Below are positions 35,133-43,980 of a stretch of 64,000 nt of DNA, piece by piece. The notes beneath the pieces are model-generated. The model was not told the DNA's origin. It did not search any database and saw only the letters and a program-made list of their open reading frames with translations. A program made the position numbers and the translations under genes. The DNA lies in assembly GCA_022560735.1 (NCBI GenBank), contig JADFSO010000014.1:1-64000 (forward strand). Direction: 5' to 3'. How positions within the stretch are numbered: position 1 is the stretch's first letter; every line of letters begins with the position of its first letter. This DNA is from Pseudomonadota bacterium. GTDB lineage: Bacteria > Pseudomonadota > Gammaproteobacteria > Steroidobacterales > MnTg04.

Positions 35133-36211
35133 TCCTCGTTTTCCACGATGGGCAAAAAGAGCGAGATCCGGTATTCGCCAGGTGTCTGTTCGACCTCGAC
35201 CCTGGCCTTTCCCGGGTAGGCCAGCTCGAGGCGTTGCTTGACATTGGCCAGCGCCAGCTGGTTTCCGGTGTAGCTGTGCTGGGGGTCATCCTCACTCAGC
35301 GGATTGCTGATCCTGATCTCCATTTGATTCTGGTGGATGAACCCTTCGATCAGAACTTCGCCGCCTTCGGGTAACGGCTCTATGCCATGGTAAATCGCAT
35401 TTTCCAGCAATGGCTGGATCAACAGACCGGGTACCAGCGCACGCATCGGCAGGTCGTTGACCAGCCAGCGAACCCGCAATCTTTCGCCAAGCCGAAGCTG
35501 TTCGATGCGCTGGTAAATTCTCGAGACTTCGAACTCTTCCTTGAGCGGTATACGCTGGCGCGAGTCGCTGAGGCTGACGCGGAACAAATCCGACAAATCC
35601 TCGATGGCCTCCTCTGCCTGTTCCGGGTTGCTGCGGGTCAGCGATGCGATGGTATTCATGCTGTTAAAGAGGAAATGCGGCCGGATGCGTGCCTGCAGAG
35701 CGTGGACGCGCGCCCTGGCTTCCATTTCCACATTGCGCTGCCACTGAAAATTTACATAAAAATAACGCAGTATCATGCTGGCGACGATAGCCGCAATACC
35801 GAGATTGCGTACCAGCAGGGCGCCATGATCGTCGGGAAAAATGGTTCCTGCCAGCCCCTGGCCGCTGGCATAATGGCCAATGGCCCAGGCCATTTCCGAA
35901 ATCGCCAGCGTGATCAACACGATAATTGAAAACGCCACCAGCGTGACGGTAGACAGGCTCGCCCTGGCGAGAAAAGGACGGGCAAAACAAAGGCTCGCGG
36001 CGCCTGCCAGCGCAGCCCACATCAAGAAGAACGAAGTATTGGCCAGTTCCATCCAGAAACCCCCGCCGCTGACAAACCGGGCCAGCGTATAAACGATGGC
36101 GACCAGTTCGGCCATCAGCACGATCGCCAGTACGTTGCGCTGGGTACACAGGTCGGGAAGGTAACAGTGGCTTTCTTCCTCGCCCTGGCCATGGTTGGTT
36201 GACTCATTCAT
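35129..36211 (-). CDS. algZ: Membrane sensor histidine kinase, AlgZ/FimS-like
   Basis: A 360-residue product with four predicted membrane helices in residues 25-165 (NVLAIVLMAELVAIVYTLA, then two more, then LVRNLGIAAIVASMILRYFY). The LytS-type phosphoacceptor segment RIRPHFLFNSMNTIASL follows, then a HATPase region with PGLLIQPLLENAIYHGIE and the glycine loop LALANVKQRLELAY. Partner of the adjacent AlgR. Overlaps the reductase gene upstream by four bases. Confidence 0.9.
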   Translation of the reverse strand: MNESTNHGQGEEESHCYLPDLCTQRNVLAIVLMAELVAIVYTLARFVSGGGFWMELANTSFFLMWAALAGAASLCFARPFLARASLSTVTLVAFSIIVLITLAISEMAWAIGHYASGQGLAGTIFPDDHGALLVRNLGIAAIVASMILRYFYVNFQWQRNVEMEARARVHALQARIRPHFLFNSMNTIASLTRSNPEQAEEAIEDLSDLFRVSLSDSRQRIPLKEEFEVSRIYQRIEQLRLGERLRVRWLVNDLPMRALVPGLLIQPLLENAIYHGIEPLPEGGEVLIEGFIHQNQMEIRISNPLSEDDPQHSYTGNQLALANVKQRLELAYPGKARVEVEQTPGEYRISLFLPIVENEE

Positions 36212-37098
36212 CGCTCGTCATCCTTTTCCAGGCCGTTGGAGAACATTCGTTCCTTGATGCGGAACAACGACGAAATATCCTCATCGCGATAACCGTCGTT
36301 CAGCAAGCGCCGATAATGGTGCATGGTCATTTCCACGAGCGGCAATTTGGTTCCGCTGCTGGCCGCCATATCGCGGCATATCGCCAAGTCTTTCTGGTGC
36401 AGTTCGACCTTGAAACCCAAAGGATACTCATTTTTTATCATGTTCGGTCCGCGGTGATCCAGGAACCAGCAGCCGGCGGCCCCCGCTCCCAGCAGCTCGA
36501 TCAAGTCTTCCAGCGGCAGACCCTGCGATTTTGCGAACGCCATGGCTTCGGTTACCGCCTGGTTGATACCGGCGACCATGATCTGGTTGGTCGCCTTGGC
36601 GGCCTGGCCGGCGCCGCTCGGGCCCAGATGACTGATTTTGCCGCCCATGGCTTGCAGCACGGGCAGCGCCCGCCGGAAATCGGATTCTTCCCCACCGGCC
36701 ATGATTGCCAGCGTACCTTTGATCGCACCCTCGGTGCCGCCGCTGACCGGGCAATCCAGGAAACCGGCGGCATGCTTTCTTAGCAGGGCGGCCGCTTCCC
36801 GGGCCGTCGTCGCCGCCACGGTCGAACAGTCGATGACCAGGGCCCCGTCGCGCACTGAGCCGGCAATCTGCCGGCAAACAGCCATTACATCCGCATCGGC
36901 CGATACACAAAGCACGATGGCATCGCATTCCGCAGCCAGGACCGCCGGCGTCTGCGCATGCAAACAGCCGTATTCCCGCGCAAACGCAGCCGATTTTTCG
37001 CTGCTCCGGTTCCACACGCCATGCAGCAATCCGTGCCGCTGGAGGTTGGTCGCCATCGGCAGCCCCATTGCGCCCAATCCGATAAATCCTGTTTTCAT
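36208..37098 (-). CDS. NAD(P)-dependent beta-hydroxyacid dehydrogenase, GarR/GlxR-like
   Basis: A 296-residue product with N-terminal GFIGLGAMGLPMATNLQRHG (Rossmann motif), the substrate signature FLDCPVSGGTEGAIKGTLAI and the catalytic Lys in GAGQAAKATNQIMVAGIN. It belongs with tartronate semialdehyde reductases and 3-hydroxyisobutyrate dehydrogenases; the exact substrate is not clear. The four-base overlap with algZ suggests one transcript running into the two-component and heme genes. Confidence 0.9.
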   Translation of the reverse strand: MKTGFIGLGAMGLPMATNLQRHGLLHGVWNRSSEKSAAFAREYGCLHAQTPAVLAAECDAIVLCVSADADVMAVCRQIAGSVRDGALVIDCSTVAATTAREAAALLRKHAAGFLDCPVSGGTEGAIKGTLAIMAGGEESDFRRALPVLQAMGGKISHLGPSGAGQAAKATNQIMVAGINQAVTEAMAFAKSQGLPLEDLIELLGAGAAGCWFLDHRGPNMIKNEYPLGFKVELHQKDLAICRDMAASSGTKLPLVEMTMHHYRRLLNDGYRDEDISSLFRIKERMFSNGLEKDDER

Positions 37099-37132
37099 AA
37101 GAATTGGTTTCCGTTAACGGCAGACCCGTGCG

Positions 37133-39001
37133 TTACCGGTGGCCAAGATACGTGCTGGACTTCAGCACCTCTTCAAATTGTCCCAGGTACTGCGTTTTTT
37201 CCTCGTCCGCCAAATCGCATCCCTGCAGTTTACTCCGCAATACAGCCAATAGTCCGTCCGCTTCGAAGTGTACGTAACGCAATACTTCTCCCGCGGTATC
37301 GGCCGGTTCGGCATGTACCAGCTTGAAGTTGCCATCGGGGTCTGTTTCTACATCCACAGAATCGGTGTCACCAAAAAGATTGTGCATGTCGCCGAGAATT
37401 TCCTGGTACGCGCCGACCAGGAATATGCCCAGCAGGTAGTCCTCGTTTTCGGCCAGGTCGTGTACCGCGAGCGTATTGCCAAGACCGTTTCGGTTGATAT
37501 AACTGTCTATCCTGCCATCGGAATCGCAGGTCAGATCACACAAGACGGCACGCTGGTCCGGTTCCTCGGTCAGCCGCTGCAATGGCATGATCGGAAAAAC
37601 CTGGTTCAGGGCCCAGATATCCGGCAGCGACTGGAATATCGAAAGGTTGACAAAAAACCGGCGCGCCAGCCTCTCGCGAAGTTCGGCCAGCAGACCGGGT
37701 CGCAGACCCGGTGCCGCTTCCAGGTGGTCGCGCAAGCGCATGCAGACCTGTCGTTCCAGTTGCTCCGCCCGGGATCGTTGGCTCAGATCGATATGACCGG
37801 TACTGAAAGCGTCCACGGCGCCAGCCAGGGCTGATTTTGCATCGTCGTATACGCGCTCGCAGTTGCTGTCGTCGATCTCGGTGTCTGCCAGTTGGTGAAG
37901 CTGCAGCACGGTTGGCGCCAGCGACCCGGGTGGTAGTGCTGCACCGGTCGCCGGCGGGGACTCCTGGTCCACGACCCGGGTGATCATCACCGCATGGTGC
38001 GCCGTTAGCGCGCGGCCGGATTCGGTAAACAGCTCCGGACAGGGTTGTCGCGCCGCCGCACAACTTTTTGCCACGGTCTCGACCAGGGCTTGCGCGTATT
38101 CCGGCAGCTTGTAATTGGTGGAGAAAATATCCGTTTTTCCCATGCCGTCGTAATTTACGCCCAGGCCCCCGCCAAGATCCAGCGTCGCCACCGGGAACCC
38201 CTGGCCGCGTAATTCCGCGTAAAAACTGGCTGCTTCCTCGACGCCTTGCACAATATCTTCGAGGCTCGAAATCTGCGACCCGAGGTGTACATGCAGGAGT
38301 TGCAGGGATTCCTCCAGGCCGGCCCCGCGCACCCGGTCCAGCGCTTCGATCATTTTCGTGGCGGAGAACCCGAACTTGGATTTTTCACCACCGGAATTTT
38401 GCCAGTGCCCTTTGCTGATGCGCGACAAGCGAGCGCGCAGGCCAAGCAAGGGCCGGACGCCCAGTCGCCGGCTCTCGTCGATCAGTAAATCCAGTTCCGA
38501 CAGTTTTTCCAGGACCAGGTAACAGCGATATCCCATACGCGTCGCGATCAGCCCCAGCCGAATATAGGCGCGATCCTTGTAACCATTGCAGACGATAATT
38601 CCGCCGGCCGCCGAAGCCGCCAGCACCACCATCAGTTCCGGTTTGCTGCCGCATTCAAAGCCGGCGCCGGCACAACCGGCGATCGTCTCGACCACACTGC
38701 GTTGCTGGTTGACCTTGACCGGATAGATCGGGTGGTAGTCCGCGGCATACTCGCAGGCTGAAAGCGCATCGCTGAATGCCCGCTCGAGCGATGCCACGCG
38801 ATGTCTCAGGATATCGTTGAAGCGCACCAGCAACGGCAGGTTCAGACTTAGCTCGCCGGCTGCCCGAATCACATCCGCGAGAACGATCCCTGGTTTTTGC
38901 TCGCCGGCATCTGGCTGGACGACAAACTCACCGTTGCTTCTGACCCGAAAATAGCCTTCGCCCCAATGTGGCACGCGGTATTGTCGATTGGCGTCCACCA
39001 T
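37133..39001 (-). CDS. speA: Biosynthetic arginine decarboxylase
   Basis: The 622-residue fold-III PLP enzyme has the cofactor Lys96 in YPIYPVKVNQQRSVVE, the arginine-decarboxylase stretch GFECGSKPELMVVLA, HVHLGSQISSLEDI, LDLGGGLGVNYDG and FTESGRALTAHHAV. It makes agmatine, the first step from arginine to putrescine. It is divergent from speE, the spermidine synthase, across a 99-bp interval. Confidence 0.95.
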   Translation of the reverse strand: MVDANRQYRVPHWGEGYFRVRSNGEFVVQPDAGEQKPGIVLADVIRAAGELSLNLPLLVRFNDILRHRVASLERAFSDALSACEYAADYHPIYPVKVNQQRSVVETIAGCAGAGFECGSKPELMVVLAASAAGGIIVCNGYKDRAYIRLGLIATRMGYRCYLVLEKLSELDLLIDESRRLGVRPLLGLRARLSRISKGHWQNSGGEKSKFGFSATKMIEALDRVRGAGLEESLQLLHVHLGSQISSLEDIVQGVEEAASFYAELRGQGFPVATLDLGGGLGVNYDGMGKTDIFSTNYKLPEYAQALVETVAKSCAAARQPCPELFTESGRALTAHHAVMITRVVDQESPPATGAALPPGSLAPTVLQLHQLADTEIDDSNCERVYDDAKSALAGAVDAFSTGHIDLSQRSRAEQLERQVCMRLRDHLEAAPGLRPGLLAELRERLARRFFVNLSIFQSLPDIWALNQVFPIMPLQRLTEEPDQRAVLCDLTCDSDGRIDSYINRNGLGNTLAVHDLAENEDYLLGIFLVGAYQEILGDMHNLFGDTDSVDVETDPDGNFKLVHAEPADTAGEVLRYVHFEADGLLAVLRSKLQGCDLADEEKTQYLGQFEEVLKSSTYLGHR

Positions 39002-39044
39002 TGGCGTGTCCTTTTGCTGGCCGGTCGTCTGTCGTGCGGTTTGG

Positions 39045-39065
39045 ATTATAGCGAAGGACTATAAT
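39045..39065. promoter_or_regulatory. Inverted repeat holding opposed -10 boxes between speA and speE
   Basis: Arms ATTATAG (39045-39051) and CTATAAT (39059-39065) are a perfect inverted repeat around CGAAGGA. Each strand therefore reads a consensus TATAAT, one facing speA and one facing speE. Good -35 boxes are not evident at 17 bp, so this is a candidate for a shared or regulated divergent promoter. Confidence 0.45.
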
Positions 39066-39100
39066 GCAAGGCTTGTTTTGCGGTGTTTTGGAGTGAGGAT

Positions 39101-39958
39101 ATGGCCCTGGACAAAAACTGGTTCGTCGAGATCGCCCCGGAAGCAGGCTTTGCGCAGGCTCTGAAGATTCGCGGAAAGTTGCACGAGGAGCAAACGCCAT
39201 ACCAGAAGCTGGAGATTTATGCGACCGAGGACTGGGGGAACCTGATGACGCTCGATGGCCTGGTGATGCTGACCGCCAGGGATAATTTCGTATATCACGA
39301 AATGATGAGCCACCCGCCGATCATGACCCATCCGGATCCCCGTCGCGTGGCGATAGTCGGCGGCGGCGATTGCGGCACGTTGCGCGAGGTGCTGCGGCAC
39401 CCGGCGATCGAGAAAGTGTTCCAGGTGGAAATCGATGAAGCGGTGACCCGCGCCGCGGAAAAATATTTTCCGGAACTGACCGAAGCGAACGACGATCCGC
39501 GCGCGGAACTGTTGTTTGTCGATGCGCTCGAGTGGATGAAACAACGGCGACCGAATTCGCTGGATGTGATCATCGTCGACAGCACCGATCCGGTAGGACC
39601 GGCGGTCGGACTTTTTCGGCGCGCTTTCTATGCCGATTGTTTGCGGGCACTGGGAGAGACCGGCGTGCTGGTGCAGCAAAGCGAGTCTCCGTTGCTGCAC
39701 CTGGATATTCTCAAGGCGATGCGCGCCGAAATGAAATCGGCAGGCTTCGCGCAGTTGCGTACCTACCAGTTTTGCCAGCCCACTTATCCTTCGGGCTGGT
39801 GGTCGGCGACGATGGCGGGCCACGGTGTGGATTTACTCGATTTCCGCGAGCAGGATGCCCGCGAATTGTCGTTCGAGGGGCGTTATTACTCAGCGGACAT
39901 GCACCGGGGCGGCATGGCGATGCCACCGTTCGTTGTGAAGGCCCTGGCCGAAGATTAG
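39101..39958 (+). CDS. speE: Spermidine synthase (polyamine aminopropyltransferase)
   Basis: A 285-residue product with the N-terminal strand domain (DKNWFVEIAPEAGFAQALKI, YQKLEIYATEDWGNLMTLDG) and a SAM-type Rossmann domain: VAIVGGGDCGTLREVLRH, FQVEIDEAVTRAAEKYFPEL and DVIIVDSTDPVGPA, whose Asp is catalytic. It transfers aminopropyl from decarboxylated SAM to putrescine. The ATG at 39101, with GTGAGGAT before it, matches the family start. Confidence 0.95.
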   Translation: MALDKNWFVEIAPEAGFAQALKIRGKLHEEQTPYQKLEIYATEDWGNLMTLDGLVMLTARDNFVYHEMMSHPPIMTHPDPRRVAIVGGGDCGTLREVLRHPAIEKVFQVEIDEAVTRAAEKYFPELTEANDDPRAELLFVDALEWMKQRRPNSLDVIIVDSTDPVGPAVGLFRRAFYADCLRALGETGVLVQQSESPLLHLDILKAMRAEMKSAGFAQLRTYQFCQPTYPSGWWSATMAGHGVDLLDFREQDARELSFEGRYYSADMHRGGMAMPPFVVKALAED

Positions 39959-40001
39959 CTCGACCAGCACCCGTCTTCGGCCAATCGCACGGTCACAGAC
40001 C

Positions 40002-40451
40002 CTAGCCGCACCACTCGTCAATATTGCCCTGGGCCTTGGCGCGCAGCGCATCCATTTCGGGGCCGGAAAGGTATTCCCGGCCACCGTCTGCGGTCGGCTT
40101 GTACAGCCGTGGCGCATTGTAGTAGGTGGCGTAAATTTCCCGCGCCTTTTCGCAATTTGCCTTGGCCAGGTCACGATCTTCCTTTTGCTCTGCGCCTTCC
40201 TTGGCATCCGCTTCCCGACGCAGGCGATCGCCTTTTCGACGTTCGCGCTCCAGGGCGATGGTTTCCCTGCGTTGCTCGGCAATGGCAGCCCGGTCGGTGG
40301 GTCTGGATTCGATGTCTATCAGCACCGCGTGCTGAACTGCCGGGTAATCGCTGTAGTGAACCAGGCCGTCAGCGTCCGTCCACATCCATACCGCGGCACT
40401 GGCGCCGATCGAAAGGCTCAGTCCAAGCAGAATTAAAGCCAGTTTTTTCAT
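40002..40451 (-). CDS. Exported DUF4124-domain protein
   Basis: A 149-residue product with a signal peptide (MKKLALILLGLSLSIGASA, cut probably before AVWMW) and a DUF4124 motif, VWMWTDADGLVHYSDYPAVQ. A charged helical middle and a C-terminal conserved stretch KANCEKAREIYATYYNAPRL follow. DUF4124 proteins are common small periplasmic proteins of gammaproteobacteria with unknown function. The ATG at 40451 has GGAACC and AGGAGG upstream. It follows glnK on the same strand. Confidence 0.85.
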   Translation of the reverse strand: MKKLALILLGLSLSIGASAAVWMWTDADGLVHYSDYPAVQHAVLIDIESRPTDRAAIAEQRRETIALERERRKGDRLRREADAKEGAEQKEDRDLAKANCEKAREIYATYYNAPRLYKPTADGGREYLSGPEMDALRAKAQGNIDEWCG

Positions 40452-40476
40452 GGTTCCTGTCGCCTCCTGGAGCCGG

Positions 40477-40854
<378 letters not shown>

Positions 40855-40908
40855 TCACCCCGGTGCTGGAAAATGGCGCCGGGATCGATAACAAGCCGGG
40901 GTAAAACC

Positions 40909-41148
40909 ATGGATCCCAAAATCATCGACGACCTCGCCAGGCGCATGTCCGAGGCGGTGCCGGCAGGCCTGCGACATCTGCAAAGCGATCTGGAACAAAA
41001 TTTTCGCGGCGTGCTCCGCGGCGGGCTCGAACGGCTGGACCTGGTGACTCGTGAGGAATTCGAGGTGCAACAGGGCGTCCTGGCGCGCACCCGTGAAAAA
41101 TTGAAAGCGCTCGAGGAAAGATTGGCAAAACTGGAGAAAGGGTCATAG
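40909..41148 (+). CDS. ubiK: Ubiquinone biosynthesis accessory factor UbiK
   Basis: A 79-residue product made of an amphipathic N-terminal helix (MDPKIIDDLARRMSEAVPAG) and a C-terminal coiled coil (TREKLKALEERLAKLEK), the BMFP/YqiC family. UbiK binds UbiJ to build the Ubi complex. The ATG at 40909 fits the family; an upstream ATG at 40873 overlaps the glnK leader. It is divergent from glnK. Confidence 0.92.
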   Translation: MDPKIIDDLARRMSEAVPAGLRHLQSDLEQNFRGVLRGGLERLDLVTREEFEVQQGVLARTREKLKALEERLAKLEKGS

Positions 41149-41218
41149 GGTGTTAACTGAGCAATCCCGCCCCTTATTGACCGCTATTTCGATCCGGGGT
41201 TTGCCTAGACTCTGACTG

Positions 41219-42715
41219 GTGGGTCTGGCCGTCATTTATTGTCGTGGCCTGGAAGGGCTGAGTTCACCACCGGTCAAAGTGGAGGTATTCCTGTCCGGTG
41301 GTTTACCGGCGCTCAATATCGTCGGTCTGCCCGAGACGGCGGTCAGGGAAAGCAAGGACCGGGTAAGGTCGGCGTTAAAAAGCGCCGGTTTCGAGGTGCC
41401 CGCAACAAGGATTACGGTCAACCTGGCGCCCGCCGACTTGCCAAAACAGGGCGGTCGATTCGATCTGCCGATCGCCATAGGCATCCTCGCCGCAACCGGT
41501 CAACTGCCGGCCAGCGAGCTGGCCAAGTACGAGCTGTATGGGGAGTTATCGCTGGATGGGTTGATCAACCCGGTCCGCGGTCTGTTGCCATCTTTGCTGG
41601 CGGCCCGCGATGGCGACCGCGAGTTGATTATTCCCACCGGAAACCAGGCGGTGGCCGGTCTGGTTCGAGGTCTGCGCGCGAGATCCGCATCGCACCTGCT
41701 GGCTGTTTGCGCACATTTCAAAGGTGAAGCGTTGCCGCGTTGCCCGCCCGCAGAGGATTTTTCGGCGGTGGCGCCGGCGCCCGATTTACTCGAAGTTCGC
41801 GGACAATTGCTGGCGCGGCGAGCGCTTGAAATCGCCGCTGCCGGTGGTCACAGCCTGCTGATGATTGGACCGCCGGGCAGCGGCAAAACCATGCTGGCCA
41901 AGCGCCTGCCCGGCATATTGCCGGGACTGAACGATGCAGATGCGCTGGAATGCGCGGCGATCGCGTCGCTGACCCGCAGCGGATTCAATCTCCGCAACTG
42001 GAAGCGGCGGCCGTTTCGCTGCCCGCATCACACGGCATCGGCCGCGGCCCTGGTCGGCGGCGGGCGTAATCCGCAGCCGGGCGAAATCTCGCTTGCCCAT
42101 CATGGCGTATTGTTTCTCGATGAACTGCCGGAATTTCCCCGCCACGTCCTGGAGACCTTGCGGGAACCGATGGAATCGGGAGAGATCCATATCGCGAGGG
42201 TGTCGCGGCGAGTGCGGTTCCCGGCAGCGTTCCAGATGATCGCCGCCATGAACCCTTGTCCTTGCGGTTACCTGGGCGACCCCTCCGGGCGCTGTCACTG
42301 CAGCGCACAGTTGGTGCAACGTTATCGACAGCGTTTGTCGGGGCCGTTGCTGGATCGTATCGACATCCAGGTGCCGGTACCGAGATTGGCGATCGAAGAA
42401 TTGCAGGAGAAAAACGTCGCCGAGGCAAGCAGCGAAGTCGCAACCCGGGTCCTGGCGGCCCGCAACATTCAATTCAGCCGGCAGGATTGCCTGAATGCAC
42501 AGTTGGCGCCAGCGCGCGTAGACGAACTTTGCCGGCCGGGTAAGAAAGCGGGCGCGCTGCTCAGCGTGGCGATGACGCGTCTGTCGCTGTCGGCGAGGGT
42601 CTATCATCGCCTGTTGCGGCTGGCCCGGACCATTGCCGATCTGGATGGCGCCGATGAACTCGGCATCGCACAAGTCAGCGAGGCCATTACCCTGCGCAGT
42701 CTGGATCGCAACTAG
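41219..42715 (+). CDS. YifB-family magnesium-chelatase-like AAA+ ATPase (ComM-like)
   Basis: The 498-residue product has the N-terminal Lon-like/ChlI region (VEVFLSGGLPALNIVGLPET), a central AAA+ domain with Walker A LMIGPPGSGKTMLAKRLPGI near residue 220 and Walker B GVLFLDELPEFPRHVLETLR, the cysteine cluster AAMNPCPCGYLGDPSGRCHC, and a C-terminal helical lid. ComM/YifB is a hexameric helicase that promotes branch migration in natural transformation. The GTG at 41219 gives the family N-terminus but has no ribosome-binding site; a TAGACT box lies only seven bases upstream, so a leaderless mRNA is possible. Confidence 0.92.
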   Translation: MGLAVIYCRGLEGLSSPPVKVEVFLSGGLPALNIVGLPETAVRESKDRVRSALKSAGFEVPATRITVNLAPADLPKQGGRFDLPIAIGILAATGQLPASELAKYELYGELSLDGLINPVRGLLPSLLAARDGDRELIIPTGNQAVAGLVRGLRARSASHLLAVCAHFKGEALPRCPPAEDFSAVAPAPDLLEVRGQLLARRALEIAAAGGHSLLMIGPPGSGKTMLAKRLPGILPGLNDADALECAAIASLTRSGFNLRNWKRRPFRCPHHTASAAALVGGGRNPQPGEISLAHHGVLFLDELPEFPRHVLETLREPMESGEIHIARVSRRVRFPAAFQMIAAMNPCPCGYLGDPSGRCHCSAQLVQRYRQRLSGPLLDRIDIQVPVPRLAIEELQEKNVAEASSEVATRVLAARNIQFSRQDCLNAQLAPARVDELCRPGKKAGALLSVAMTRLSLSARVYHRLLRLARTIADLDGADELGIAQVSEAITLRSLDRN

Positions 42716-43311
42716 GCAGGCTGCTTTTTCACCTTGCCGATGAGCTCGTGAAGCACCGGGCGGTGTTTTTGCATTTCTTCCGCAGTCAGCGCATCGAGCT
42801 CATGCGGGAATACCAGCCAGGCCGGAGTCTCATGGATAAGGTAGTCGGGGACCAGGTCGGTCTGATTGCGTTCTGGCTTGTACCAGGGCACGGCGACGCG
42901 AACGTCTTCCGGCATGTTGCCGCGCGCCCTGCGCCGCAACTCGTCGATCACCGAGACCAGGGTGTGCCCGGTATCCAGCACATCATCGACGATCAGCAGG
43001 CGATCGTCGTGGCTTAGTCGCTTGATCAGATAATTCAGGCCATGCACCTTGACGATGCTTTCGCGCTGGTCATAACCGGTGTAAGAGGAGGTCCGGATAG
43101 CGATGTGATCCGCTTCGATGCCGCAAAACGAGAGAATTTCCTGTACCGCCATGCCGACCGGCGTACCACCGCGCCAGATCGCGATGATTACCGTGGGTCG
43201 AAACCCGCTTTGAATGATCTTGCTGCCGAGACGAAACGAGTCCTCGAGCAATTCCTGTGCGCTGATGACAATTTTTTCCACGGGGCGTCGCCTGCTTACC
43301 TGGATTTGCAT
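42712..43311 (-). CDS. Phosphoribosyltransferase, purine-salvage type (paralogue 1)
   Basis: A product of up to 199 residues with the PRTase fold: TVIIAIWRGGTPVGMAVQEI, HIAIRTSSYTGYDQRES (flexible loop), the PRPP motif LLIVDDVLDTGHTLVSVIDE and DYLIHETPAWLVFPHELDAL near the end. It resembles hypoxanthine/xanthine-type enzymes; the base is not certain. It is clearly homologous to the divergent gene at 43370 over most of its length. The GTG at 43281 may be the real start, because the frame upstream of it overlaps the promoter of that gene. Convergent with yifB, sharing four bases. Confidence 0.88.
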   Translation of the reverse strand: MQIQVSRRRPVEKIVISAQELLEDSFRLGSKIIQSGFRPTVIIAIWRGGTPVGMAVQEILSFCGIEADHIAIRTSSYTGYDQRESIVKVHGLNYLIKRLSHDDRLLIVDDVLDTGHTLVSVIDELRRRARGNMPEDVRVAVPWYKPERNQTDLVPDYLIHETPAWLVFPHELDALTAEEMQKHRPVLHELIGKVKKQPA

Positions 43312-43324
43312 TAACCGCTATAAT
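43296..43324 (+). promoter_or_regulatory. Promoter of the second phosphoribosyltransferase gene
   Basis: TTACCT (43296-43301), a 17-bp spacer and a consensus TATAAT (43319-43324), 46 bases before the ATG at 43370. It overlaps the first codons of the longer version of the opposite gene. Confidence 0.5.
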
Positions 43325-43369
43325 ATTCAGCCAATTCTACAGCACGGGCCGACCGGCATCGACACAGCG

Positions 43370-43960
43370 ATGAACAAAAGATTCATAGCGGCAAACGACC
43401 TGTTGCTGGATTCCTTCAGGCTCGCGGTCAAAATATACGAGGCCGGTTTCAGGCCGGACTATCTGGTCGGCGTCTGGCGCGGCGGCAGCGCGGTGGGGAT
43501 CGCGGTCCAGGAAGGACTCGAGAATTTTGGCGTAAAGACGGACCATATCGCCATTCGCACTTCCTATGACGGACCGGATTCCTATACGCGGAGGACCGGG
43601 GGGACCGCGGGAATCCGCGTCCATGGCTTGCAATACCTGCTGGAGAATATCTGTGCCGAGGATTCATTGCTGATCGTCGACGATGTTTACAGCACGGGGT
43701 CCAGCGTCAACGCCCTGATCGAGCAGCTCGCCGCCAAAACCAGGCGCAACCAGCCTCACGACATCCGGGTTGCCGCGGTCTGGTACCGGCCGACGGCAAG
43801 GACGATCAAACCACCGGACTTTTATTTGCACGAAATCGATGACTGGCTGGTATTGCCACACGAGTTGACCGGTCTTGGCGTCGAGGAAATCAAGCAACAC
43901 AAACCGGGCCTCGCGCCCATTCTCGATGAGCTCGCATCTTTCTTGCCCACCAATAACTGA
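43370..43960 (+). CDS. Phosphoribosyltransferase, purine-salvage type (paralogue 2)
   Basis: A 196-residue product: LLLDSFRLAVKIYEAGFRPD, YLVGVWRGGSAVGIAVQEGL, HIAIRTSYDGPDSYTRRTGG, the PRPP motif LLIVDDVYSTGSSVNALIEQ and FYLHEIDDWLVLPHEL. It parallels the gene at 42712-43311 motif by motif but has a six-residue insertion in the flexible loop, which may change base specificity. The start is the ATG at 43370; the open frame back to 43214 overlaps the other gene. Adenosine kinase follows after 20 bp, so the two are probably co-transcribed. Confidence 0.9.
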   Translation: MNKRFIAANDLLLDSFRLAVKIYEAGFRPDYLVGVWRGGSAVGIAVQEGLENFGVKTDHIAIRTSYDGPDSYTRRTGGTAGIRVHGLQYLLENICAEDSLLIVDDVYSTGSSVNALIEQLAAKTRRNQPHDIRVAAVWYRPTARTIKPPDFYLHEIDDWLVLPHELTGLGVEEIKQHKPGLAPILDELASFLPTNN

Positions 43961-43980
43961 TTAGCGAAGCGAGGCGACAA

